In this document: in pieces, positions 1-6,754 of the stretch
How positions within the stretch are numbered: the first letter of the stretch is position 1
Layout of the letters: every line of letters begins with the position of its first letter
DNA from: Defluviitaleaceae bacterium
GTDB lineage: Bacteria > Bacillota > Clostridia > Lachnospirales > WQUN01
Assembly (NCBI GenBank): GCA_009782245.1
Contig: WRKK01000268.1
Location: 1-8,801, forward strand
Reading direction: 5' to 3'
DNA: 8,801 nucleotides
Position numbers and translations under genes: made by a program
Notes under the pieces: model-generated
The model's input: only the letters and a program-made list of their open reading frames with translations
Databases searched by the model: none
Told to the model about the DNA's origin: nothing

Positions 1-70
1 ATATATATATATATGCTGATATTAGTGCAGTTAAGATTGCACAAAAATACTTTTGAAAGGAGCGGTTTTC
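1..70. other. AT dinucleotide run and leader before the broken lipoprotein copy
   Basis: The window opens with seven AT dinucleotides (1-14). A small inverted repeat, GTGCA at 25-29 and TGCAC at 38-42, could form a 5-bp stem. A good ribosome binding site, GAAAGGAG at 55-62, sits 8 bases before the ATG at 71. I see no convincing promoter in this short stretch. Any promoter for the lipoprotein locus probably lies here or beyond the window edge. Confidence 0.4.
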
Positions 71-483
71 ATGAAAAAATTGTACTTTTGCTATTTTAGC
101 CATATTTGTCATTAGTGCTTGCACTAATGACCCTGATGTCGGCGGCACAGCAACAGTTCCAGTACCAACGGTTGAAACTCCTGTCGCAACAGGCGATTCC
201 GCCGCCGCCGAGCCAGTAACCGAAATACCAGAAATGACCGAAGAAGAACCCCTTATAGCAAAACATTTCTCAAGAACAGATTTGGGAGGTGCAACCGTCA
301 AAATTCAGAACAAGCACAGGCAACGAGAGGCATCTACAGCCCTAAAGATGAAAAAAATGAAAACCCTGTAAATGCGGCATTAGCGGTGGTTCGCAGGGAT
401 TACGCTGAAGAAAAATTTAATATTACTCTCGAACTTGTGGAACTTTCTGGAATAGACTGGAATGGCGTTCCGAATCATAATTA
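71..483 (+). pseudogene. Broken, truncated 5' copy of the solute-binding lipoprotein gene
   Basis: This stretch is a close copy of the first about 388 bases of the intact gene that starts at 510, including the leader with its ribosome binding site. Two bases are missing near position 89 inside the signal peptide, so translation from the ATG at 71 stops after 14 codons. A second net frameshift lies at about 300-330, and the similarity ends near 483, where the sequence passes into the leader of the intact copy. Several other length differences are 3 or 6 bases, for example an extra codon after the PVPT stretch and an extra Ala. That suggests the copy was once a working paralogue before it decayed. 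It cannot make the mature lipoprotein. A truncated tandem duplication is the simplest reading. A sequencing or assembly error would not explain two frameshifts, many substitutions and the truncation together. Confidence 0.87.
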
Positions 484-509
484 AACGCTTATGAAAGGGC
501 GGTTTTATT

Positions 510-2114
510 ATGAAAAAATTGTACTTTTTGGCTATTTTAGCCATATTTGTCATTAGTGCTTGCACTAATGACCCTGATGTCGGCGGCACAGCAATAGTTC
601 CAGTACCAACTGAAACTCCTGTCGCAACAGGCGATTCCGCCGCCGAACCAGCAACCGAAATACCAGAAATGACCGAAGAAGAACGCCTTATAGCAGAACA
701 TTTCCCAGGAACAGATTTGGGCGGTGTAACCGTCAGAATAAGCACAGGCAGCGGCATTTACAGCCCTGAAGACGAAAATCCCGTAAATGCGGCTTTGGCG
801 GTGGCTCGCCGAGATTACGTTGAAGAAAAATTTAATATTACTCTCGAACTTGTGGAACTTTCTGGGATAGACTGGAATGCCGTTCCGAATCACATTACAG
901 CCTCCCTTGCCGCTGGCGACCCAATGTTGCACATATTTGGGGCAGCCAATGCAGGAAGTTGGTTGCCGCCCATGGCAAATCAAGGTATTTTGGTTGAGGG
1001 CGGTCAATGGATCGTGGAGAATTTTCCGCCAAGTTGGTGGCAATATCACAGCGAACACTTGGGGCGAATATACGGCTTTATGACCACCGCCGATTACGCT
1101 TGGGATATTTTGGCGTTTAACACGCAACTTGTCTTGCAAGCTGGCATGGACAGAACTCCACAAGAAATGTTCATGGCGGGAGAATGGCATTTGGACGATT
1201 TTTACGCCTATCTTTCGCTATTAAACTCGCTTTTGCCGCCCGATATTATAACGATAGGTATGTCAGCAACAAATTGGCAACGTGGAGCGGCTTTCGCAAA
1301 CGGCGGCTATTTCAAGCACCCGCGCACTCATGTACCAGGCTATCTTAACGAGGCGTTTTTGCAACCCGCTCGCACACTGCAACAGTTGATTGCAAGCGGA
1401 ATACATATGCAGCCAGTATTTTTGCCCGAAGAAGAAAGTGCTATTTCTGGCGGAATTTGGTCGTTTGGTGCAGAAATGGGCAGCCCCATTGGAGAATTTT
1501 TAGACGGAAACATGGCTATGGTTCTTGCGAACACGTGGCATTTTGGGGAAATAGCCGCCAATTTTGAGTTTGGCATTGTGCCGTTTCCTTGGGGCGACAA
1601 CGTAACTTTCCCCGCATCGGGCGATTGGCGCGATTTGCGTATAGAAAACCCTGCATATAACAGCTTTTCCAACGATGCCAGCACAAACCTGCTGATACAA
1701 GGTGCTCCCGCAGGGCTTAACCACGAGGTAATGACAAATATAATCTTCTCGCTGTTGCCAGACAGGGGCTTAAATCTCATAGAAGAACGGGAACGACACG
1801 CCCAAGGCTTGCCCGAAATAGCCACTCCTGGCGGTATGCACGATCTTTGGTCAGATTTGGATCGTGAAATTTTCCGCTGGTACGCCTCAAACCCGCTTTG
1901 GGAGCCTTTGATGTTGGTTGGCACTCCGCAAGCCTTTCACACCATATGGCAAAATGCAATGGCTACTGGTGCTGATTTAAGAACAGCTTTTTCCGCCGTT
2001 ATTGGCGAAGATGTTTGGACTATGTACATAGCAGGTACAATCTTATTAGAAGATGTGCCAGAATCAGTACGCCTGCAAGCTGAAGAGTTTGATGCTGGAA
2101 GAGTTTGGCGCTAG
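510..2114 (+). CDS. Extracellular solute-binding lipoprotein, family 1-like (probable sugar ABC importer)
   Basis: The 534-residue product has a short charged start (MKK), a hydrophobic signal peptide and a lipobox ISAC with the lipidated Cys at residue 18. It should therefore be anchored to the outer face of the membrane. Residues 19-70 form a Pro/Glu/Thr-rich tether. From about residue 71 (GGVTVRI) the sequence resembles large family 1 solute-binding proteins of carbohydrate ABC importers: a first beta strand, the two-lobed body, aromatic-rich ligand regions (for example PPSWWQYH near 173-180) and conserved-looking GNMAMVLANTW and FPWGDN segments. The ligand cannot be named from sequence. 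The start is supported by AAAGGG at 494-499, a rather long 10 bases before the ATG. No permease or ATPase gene follows; the next gene is convergent, so partner genes lie upstream of the window or elsewhere. A broken copy of its 5' end lies immediately upstream. Confidence 0.9.
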   Translation: MKKLYFLAILAIFVISACTNDPDVGGTAIVPVPTETPVATGDSAAEPATEIPEMTEEERLIAEHFPGTDLGGVTVRISTGSGIYSPEDENPVNAALAVARRDYVEEKFNITLELVELSGIDWNAVPNHITASLAAGDPMLHIFGAANAGSWLPPMANQGILVEGGQWIVENFPPSWWQYHSEHLGRIYGFMTTADYAWDILAFNTQLVLQAGMDRTPQEMFMAGEWHLDDFYAYLSLLNSLLPPDIITIGMSATNWQRGAAFANGGYFKHPRTHVPGYLNEAFLQPARTLQQLIASGIHMQPVFLPEEESAISGGIWSFGAEMGSPIGEFLDGNMAMVLANTWHFGEIAANFEFGIVPFPWGDNVTFPASGDWRDLRIENPAYNSFSNDASTNLLIQGAPAGLNHEVMTNIIFSLLPDRGLNLIEERERHAQGLPEIATPGGMHDLWSDLDREIFRWYASNPLWEPLMLVGTPQAFHTIWQNAMATGADLRTAFSAVIGEDVWTMYIAGTILLEDVPESVRLQAEEFDAGRVWR

Positions 2115-2131
2115 TTTTGTAGCTGATATAG

Positions 2132-2165
2132 AAAAAAACGGGCGGCCGAGGACGTTTGCCCGTTT
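2132..2165 (-). terminator. Intrinsic terminator of the CPBP protease / PLDc_N-like unit
   Basis: Read on the minus strand, AAACGGGC (2165-2158) pairs perfectly with GCCCGTTT (2143-2136) across a 14-base loop, and the run of T continues to 2132 (seven T in all). It lies about 90 bases after the stop of the small membrane protein gene. On the plus strand the same stem follows the lipoprotein gene's stop at 2114 but is not followed by a T run, so it should mainly serve the minus-strand genes. The long loop makes it somewhat weaker than an ideal terminator. Confidence 0.72.
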
Positions 2166-2253
2166 GCCCATTCCGATTATTGCCAAATTATGAATTACCT
2201 AATTTGCCCACGGGGATTTTTAGTATCGTATCTTCTGCAAACCCAACCAAATC

Positions 2254-2628
2254 CTATAAGCCGCCAAATACAACAAAATTCCCAAAACTAATTTGTAAAT
2301 TTTGCAAAGGTATGTTCAAAACCGTAAGAACTACAGCACTTACCAGAAGAAACACAAACGATACGGCGGCAACTATTCCGCTTGTGATTAGCGGTGTCTT
2401 AAAACTGCCAGGGGCGGGTTGCTCCGTTTTTTGGCGACCGAACAGCAGGTATATTACAATTCCTACAAAGTTTGGCACAAGCAACACAACCAAAACCCAC
2501 AAAAAAGGCGGCTGCTCCGATTTTACTTTTGCATCGGTATAAGTCCACAATGCCAAAAATACCGCAAAAAGCAAGCCGCCTATAATAAACACAAACACAG
2601 CTGTTAACATACTGGATTCTAAAGTCAT
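2254..2628 (-). CDS. Small three-helix membrane protein with PLDc_N-like segment
   Basis: The 124-residue protein has three hydrophobic stretches at about 8-29, 42-63 and 80-105. The segment from TYTDAKVK (29-36) through PPFLWVLVV (40-48) to PNFVGIVIYLLFGR (52-65) fits the pattern of the PLDc_N (phospholipase D nuclease N-terminal) membrane domain, which occurs alone in many small Bacillota proteins. B. subtilis YxlE of the sigY operon is, from memory, a relative. There is no phospholipase catalytic HKD motif, so no enzymatic role is implied. The ATG is fixed by AAGGAGG (2636-2642) with 7-base spacing. It starts 21 bases after the CPBP protease stop in the same direction and probably shares its mRNA. 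A role in immunity or regulation alongside the protease is only a guess. Confidence 0.82.
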   Translation of the reverse strand: MTLESSMLTAVFVFIIGGLLFAVFLALWTYTDAKVKSEQPPFLWVLVVLLVPNFVGIVIYLLFGRQKTEQPAPGSFKTPLITSGIVAAVSFVFLLVSAVVLTVLNIPLQNLQISFGNFVVFGGL

Positions 2629-2649
2629 AAAAATTCCTCCTTAAAAATT

Positions 2650-3513
2650 TCACACATCGGCAAAATCTCGCTCAACCCGAAACTCCCCCGCCTTAACCGC
2701 TAAAAACACCGCAAATCCTAAAATAACGGGGTAAAAAGCCATAAATGCCAAACTTTCCACAAAATTAATAACTGCAAAATTTTCGCTATAAACGCTTAAA
2801 AAACCAGTCCCCGTATTACCAATCCAATGCACAACAACGCAGACCAATATATTTTTTGAATAAACATAAGCCGCACAAAACGCCACGCCAAAAACAGTAG
2901 CAAAAAGAAACACAAAAACACCGCCGCCAATATGGGTAACTCCAAACGCAAGCCCGCACAAAAGAACAAACACAACTCTTTTTGCAACAGTTTTACTCCA
3001 CAAACTCGACAAAAAAATCAAAAATGCCGTCATTAACAACCCTCTAAGCAACAGTTCCTCAAAAAATACCCTTGCAAACTCATGCAGGGCAATCCAAGCC
3101 ACGTAGGCAACGGTATCATTGCCAAAATTATAAATAGTAGCAACAAAATAAGGCAGTCCAATCATCAACGCAAGCACTATCGTTGGCACAATCGCAAACA
3201 ATCCTTTTGCAAAGCCCTTTGTGGAGAACACAAACCGAAAACCGTTGCTATCGGTTATTATTCCCAAAAGTGCTATCGCTGGCACGGAAAACAACAGCCA
3301 AAAAATAATATTTGCAGGGTTTACGCTAGGCGGAATGTCCACCTCAATAGCAATGGACGGCGTAAAATTTATAACCACCGCACTCACCACTATAAGTGCC
3401 GCTAAAATGCCGCATATCGCCAATAAAGATGCAATTATCGGCGTTTTGGCAAACGCACTTTGCAACTTGGCTTTATTGGACGTATATTGTACCATAGCTT
3501 GCGAATCTAACAC
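2650..3513 (-). CDS. CPBP (CAAX/Abi-type) intramembrane metalloprotease
   Basis: The 287-residue polytopic protein, with roughly eight hydrophobic segments, carries the CPBP (Rce1/Abi) motifs in order. EExxxR is EELLLR with E152, E153 and R157; FxxxH is FGVTH with F190 and H194; HxxxN is HWIGN with H229 and N233. These Glu and His residues form the metal/catalytic site of the family, so the enzyme looks intact. Bacterial members include bacteriocin self-immunity proteins, maturation factors and many of unknown substrate; the substrate here is unknown. I place the start at the GTG at 3511-3513, because AAGGAGG lies exactly 7 bases upstream. An upstream ATG at 3580-3582 sits inside the -35 element of the promoter and cannot be the start. 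It forms a two-gene unit with the PLDc_N-like gene. Confidence 0.9.
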   Translation of the reverse strand: MLDSQAMVQYTSNKAKLQSAFAKTPIIASLLAICGILAALIVVSAVVINFTPSIAIEVDIPPSVNPANIIFWLLFSVPAIALLGIITDSNGFRFVFSTKGFAKGLFAIVPTIVLALMIGLPYFVATIYNFGNDTVAYVAWIALHEFARVFFEELLLRGLLMTAFLIFLSSLWSKTVAKRVVFVLLCGLAFGVTHIGGGVFVFLFATVFGVAFCAAYVYSKNILVCVVVHWIGNTGTGFLSVYSENFAVINFVESLAFMAFYPVILGFAVFLAVKAGEFRVERDFADV

Positions 3514-3520
3514 GTTGTTA

Positions 3521-3527
3521 CCTCCTT
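3521..3527 (-). promoter_or_regulatory. Ribosome binding site that fixes a GTG start for the CPBP protease
   Basis: AAGGAGG on the minus strand lies 7 bases before the GTG at 3513-3511. The next ATG codons in frame are either upstream within the promoter or seven codons downstream without their own site. This decides the non-ATG start. Confidence 0.85.
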
Positions 3528-3553
3528 TTTGAATTTTAATCTGATACAATCCC

Positions 3554-3582
3554 ATTATACAGCAACATACAGGCATTGTCAA
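3554..3582 (-). promoter_or_regulatory. Consensus sigma-A promoter for the CPBP protease unit
   Basis: On the minus strand TTGACA (3582-3577) and TATAAT (3559-3554) are separated by exactly 17 bases, a perfect match to the housekeeping consensus. Transcription should start near 3547, giving a leader of roughly 34 bases with the AAGGAGG site before the GTG start. No operator-like inverted repeat is evident, so expression may be strong and constitutive. Confidence 0.88.
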
Positions 3583-3637
3583 GGGGAATATAAAAAAATG
3601 CGGACGGATAATTAACTTATCGTGAAAAAGCCTCCTC

Positions 3638-3676
3638 TTTATTGGCTTGCTTTATTGGCTTGCTTTATTGACTTGT
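3638..3676. repeat. 13-bp tandem repeat, about three copies, across the kinase stop codon
   Basis: TTTATTGGCTTGC occurs at 3638-3650 and again identically at 3651-3663. A third, slightly changed copy (TTTATTGACTTGT) at 3664-3676 encodes the last residues and stop of the kinase gene. The unit is not a multiple of three, so copies gained inside the gene would shift its end. Both perfect copies lie after the stop. Confidence 0.8.
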
Positions 3677-6589
3677 GGCTCTTTCCGCAAGCTGATTTAT
3701 ATTGTAAATGCGGGATTCCCGCAAATTACCACTAGGGTAGCTAAAAATGAGCCTGTACTCGTTTTGCAAATTCGGCAGAATATCGTTCAAATAGGGCAAA
3801 ATTGCAAGCGTTTCGCCGTTTGCGTTCAGCAAAACGCCAAAAACGCTCCCGTCTGCCCGTAAATACTGCGTTACGATGTAATTTTCCGCCTGTGTTACGT
3901 ATGTCAAAAAAGCGTCCTGCTCCAGTTCCCGTAGGAAATTGCCCGTTGCCACGCTGTACGCGCGCGGCGGGCTGTGCAACGGCGATTCTATGCGTAAAGT
4001 GTCCGTGTAAAACACCTCAAACAGGGTCAAATCAATCGCCGCGCCCGTTTCTTCAAATAAAACTGTGCCGTCCTGGGCAGAGAACGCCCTTATAGTGCCG
4101 TCTCTGTAGGTTATTTCCAAATAATCGCCTTGCGGCGTTCGTCTAAATTGCTGGTCGTGTATCTCGCTTGCGTTTGGGATTGGCACGTCCGCTATAAGAG
4201 TGCCGTCCATGCTGTACAGCCGAAACTGGTCTATTGCGAAGATTTTTACCCGTTGCCAGTCCGTGGTCAAGCGGGCTTGGTGGTTGCGGTTCTGCCAAAA
4301 AGCGGGGTTAAACGTAAAAATATTGGCGTGTTCGTTGGTTTGCAGCCGCAAAATGCGTACGTTGGGCACGTCCAAAGTGGCTACCAGAGCCGTGTTGCCC
4401 ATGATTTGCACCATTGTTGCGGCGGTTTCGCTCGCCGTTATTAGGTTTGCGAAAACGTCAAAAATCTGGATTTCTGTGGTGGCGGCGGTTGGGTTGTCAA
4501 CCGCAATAATTGCGTGGTCGGCGGCGACCGCAAAGGCGGCGATGTTGTACGGCGTGGTTACTATCGGAATCTGCTCGCCCGTTGCGATGTCTATCTGCAC
4601 CAAAATATTTGCGGTTTGCACAAAAATTCCACGCTCGTCCGCCGCCGTGATAAACGGCGTGGGCGATTCAAAGCCGCCGACCTGTTCCCAGGTGGCGGTG
4701 TGCAGCACAACAAACTCGGATTGTCCCTGCGATATTGCCGAAAACGCAAAATAATCGCCGTAAAATCCGCCGTCAAAGCGGAAAAAGCCCGAGGTTTCGT
4801 CAAAAAATTGGTTGGTAAACGGCGGATATTGCAAGCTATACAGCCAAAGTTCGCCGTTTTCAAAGCTGACGGCGAGCAGGGTTGCGTTGTTGTTTATCGC
4901 TAATAAATTCTCGTGCGGGTTGGCAAAAATATCGTTTGCAACGACCCGCTGGCGGTTGCCGCCAAAGTCAACGTTTGCGATAAGTTCGCCGTTTGCGGTG
5001 CTGTGTACGGTTGCGAAAGTGTTATCCCGATAAATGCCCGCAACGGTGGATTTATCGGCGGAAATGGCGATTGCGGTGGCGGGTTCGTCCGCTTGCCACA
5101 GGTTCGCACCCGTGATAAAATTGTGAGCCGCCAAGCCGTTTGCCCCCGCAAAAATAACCGTGTCTTCCGCCAAAAATCGGACTTCCGCCAGCGCGGAGTT
5201 CACGGTGGGCAAGATTGCCAAAACGTTGCCCGTTTGCGTGTTAAAAATGGTGGTGCTGCCAAGGTGGATAACGGCGGCGTGTTCCTCCGAGAACGGCGAA
5301 ACCGCCAAAAATAGCGGGTTGGCGGGTAAATCCACAATAATATGCGGCTTAAAGCCGTCCGCCAAATCGTAGACGTTCAGGGCGTTTGTGAGTGCCAGTT
5401 GCCCCTGCGGCGTGTGCCGAATCTCCAGCGAGGAGAGGGCGAAACTGACGGCGGCTTGCGTGTCGTCCGCCTGGTGGGCTGTTGCGGATTGCTCCGCCAG
5501 CAACAGGGCGGTTTGCAGCTGTTCCCTCTGTTGCAAGCCAACAAACGAGGTTGCGATTCCCGCCAAAAAAAGCAGAGTAAAAACGGCGGCGGCGGCGGCG
5601 CGCACACGGCGAAAACGGCGGATTCTGTGGTCGTTTTTGCGAATATTGTTGAGGGCTTGCAGCATTTCGGCGGCGGTCTGCCAGCGGTTTTCCTTGCGGG
5701 GCTGCATTGCTTTTGCGATAAAATGAACGAGTGCGGGGCTGTATTTTTGCGTGATTTTCCTGTCCCGTTTTTGGTCTAGCCCGATAAACGGCAGCACTTC
5801 GGCGGCGTTTTGGGCGGGGCGTACGCCAGACATCACGTGGTACAGCGTTGCACCAAGGCTGTAAATGTCCGATTGCGGCGTTAGCAGGATTTTTTTGCCG
5901 CTTGTGGCGGAATTACTGGGGTTGCTAGGGTTTGTGGGAACGCTCGGTGCGTTGGGCGATTTTCCGAACGATTGCATGGAGAAAGTGGCGTTGGGGTCGC
6001 CGAAATCCACGCCGTAATGCTCGGGCGATGCGTAACCCTGACTGCGTCCGACCGCAACCGCGCCCTCTTCGCCCAAAGCGAGGGCGATATTGTAGTCGAT
6101 GAGATACGTTTCGCCGTGCGGCGTTATCATAACGTTTGCGGGTTTAATGTCGGCGTGCAGGATACCGTGCGGTGGGCGGCTATGCAAGTAAATAAGGGCT
6201 TCCAGCAGTTGCCGAGCCATGTTAATAATTTGTGCCTGGTTAAAGTTAAAGTCCATTTTCAGCAGGTTATCAAGGCTATTGCCGTCGATGTAGTCCATAA
6301 CGGTGTACACAATCTCGTTTTCCACGACAAAATCGTACACTTGCGGGATATTGCTATGGTGCAAATTCTTCAGCGAGTCCGCCTCACGCCGCAAGTTCTC
6401 CAGCCGAGTTTGCGACGACTGCGGCGGCGACCCCGAAGAAACGCCACTCTTCCCCACCATTGCCACCGTTTTTTTATCCGCCTTTAATATAACCTTTTTG
6501 TACAGCCGCAAGTGTTCAGCGAGGTACACAATCCCGCCACCACCCGAGCCAATCTCTCCTATTATCTGATACGTATCCGCTATTATCAT
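3665..6589 (-). CDS. Transmembrane Ser/Thr protein kinase with extracytoplasmic beta-propeller
   Basis: The 974-residue protein starts with a Hanks-type kinase domain (about 5-315). The glycine loop is IGSGGGGIVYLA (13-24), the ATP-site Lys is K36 in VILK, helix-C Glu is probably E69, the catalytic loop is HADIKPAN (D147, K149, N152), the metal-binding DFG position reads DYN (165-167), APE reads SPE (188-190) and the helix-F Asp is D241. The Arg of HRD is Ala, so this is a non-RD kinase. A Gly/Pro/Asn/Ser-rich insert of about 40 residues (194-235) separates SPE from helix F. A basic run (RIRRFRRVR, 322-330) precedes one membrane helix (331-352). After a helical stretch, residues about 415-965 look like WD40/PQQ-type propeller blades, probably outside the cell. 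The start at 6589 is chosen because it follows the stop of the 46-residue gene by one base, implying coupled translation; the in-frame ATG at 6646 lies inside that gene. It is the last gene of the FHA module. Confidence 0.93.
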   Translation of the reverse strand: MIIADTYQIIGEIGSGGGGIVYLAEHLRLYKKVILKADKKTVAMVGKSGVSSGSPPQSSQTRLENLRREADSLKNLHHSNIPQVYDFVVENEIVYTVMDYIDGNSLDNLLKMDFNFNQAQIINMARQLLEALIYLHSRPPHGILHADIKPANVMITPHGETYLIDYNIALALGEEGAVAVGRSQGYASPEHYGVDFGDPNATFSMQSFGKSPNAPSVPTNPSNPSNSATSGKKILLTPQSDIYSLGATLYHVMSGVRPAQNAAEVLPFIGLDQKRDRKITQKYSPALVHFIAKAMQPRKENRWQTAAEMLQALNNIRKNDHRIRRFRRVRAAAAAVFTLLFLAGIATSFVGLQQREQLQTALLLAEQSATAHQADDTQAAVSFALSSLEIRHTPQGQLALTNALNVYDLADGFKPHIIVDLPANPLFLAVSPFSEEHAAVIHLGSTTIFNTQTGNVLAILPTVNSALAEVRFLAEDTVIFAGANGLAAHNFITGANLWQADEPATAIAISADKSTVAGIYRDNTFATVHSTANGELIANVDFGGNRQRVVANDIFANPHENLLAINNNATLLAVSFENGELWLYSLQYPPFTNQFFDETSGFFRFDGGFYGDYFAFSAISQGQSEFVVLHTATWEQVGGFESPTPFITAADERGIFVQTANILVQIDIATGEQIPIVTTPYNIAAFAVAADHAIIAVDNPTAATTEIQIFDVFANLITASETAATMVQIMGNTALVATLDVPNVRILRLQTNEHANIFTFNPAFWQNRNHQARLTTDWQRVKIFAIDQFRLYSMDGTLIADVPIPNASEIHDQQFRRTPQGDYLEITYRDGTIRAFSAQDGTVLFEETGAAIDLTLFEVFYTDTLRIESPLHSPPRAYSVATGNFLRELEQDAFLTYVTQAENYIVTQYLRADGSVFGVLLNANGETLAILPYLNDILPNLQNEYRLIFSYPSGNLRESRIYNINQLAERATSQ

Positions 6590-6590
6590 C

Positions 6591-6731
6591 TCAACGCCCC
6601 TGTTTGCCGTATTCTGCGTCCAACTTCCTATTAAGCACCCCGCCATAAATCTTCAGCCCAATCGCCGCAACAATCCCGCCAATCACGGCAGTAGCCGTCA
6701 TGCCAATCCCAACATACAATAAAAATTCCAT
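6591..6731 (-). CDS. 46-residue single-pass membrane protein, coupled to the kinase
   Basis: This short gene starts with ATG at 6731 and stops with TGA at 6593-6591. It begins MEFLLYVGIGMTATAV and ends LNRKLDAEYGKQGR. Residues about 4-31 are hydrophobic and Gly/Ala-rich, and the tail is charged, so it should cross the membrane once with the basic C-terminus inside. A GAAAGGGG site (6739-6746) sits 7 bases before the ATG. The stop is followed by one base and then the kinase ATG (TGAGATG), a classic coupling arrangement that supports both starts. The kinase lacks a strong site of its own, with only a weak GGGGCG nearby. I do not recognise a named family. A small partner, adaptor or anchor of the kinase is an inference from gene order alone. 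Confidence 0.8.
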   Translation of the reverse strand: MEFLLYVGIGMTATAVIGGIVAAIGLKIYGGVLNRKLDAEYGKQGR

Positions 6732-6738
6732 TTTTTTA

Positions 6739-6746
6739 CCCCTTTC
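6739..6746 (-). promoter_or_regulatory. Ribosome binding site of the 46-residue membrane protein gene
   Basis: GAAAGGGG on the minus strand lies 7 bases before the ATG at 6731. It is the main evidence that the short gene is translated, and through coupling it probably also sets translation of the kinase. Repeat element R1 ends only 8 bases upstream of it. Confidence 0.75.
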
Positions 6747-6754
6747 AAAAAATT

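Noticed and set aside
537..1190. Long open frame antisense to the lipoprotein gene
   Set aside because: It mirrors the coding strand, has no recognisable domain or start site, and is a composition-driven shadow.
2190..2225. Possible plus-strand terminator after the lipoprotein gene (CAAATTA/TAATTTG, and CCC-ACG-GGG followed by ATTTTT)
   Set aside because: One stem is AT-only and the other is 3 pairs; neither is convincing.
3514..3582. In-frame upstream extension of the CPBP protease gene to an ATG at 3582
   Set aside because: It would cover the -35 and -10 elements of the consensus promoter and the ribosome binding site.
3591..3620. Possible terminator for the kinase module (GATAA-GTTAA-TTATC then a T run on the minus strand)
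   Set aside because: The stem is 5 AT-rich pairs and separated from the T run by about 8 bases; too weak to call.
4130..5779. Several open frames on the plus strand within the kinase gene
   Set aside because: They are antisense to a well-supported long gene, carry no motifs, and overlap one another.
6590..6646. In-frame upstream extension of the kinase gene to an ATG at 6646
   Set aside because: It overlaps the 46-residue gene in another frame, lacks a ribosome binding site, and the kinase fold starts right after the ATG at 6589.
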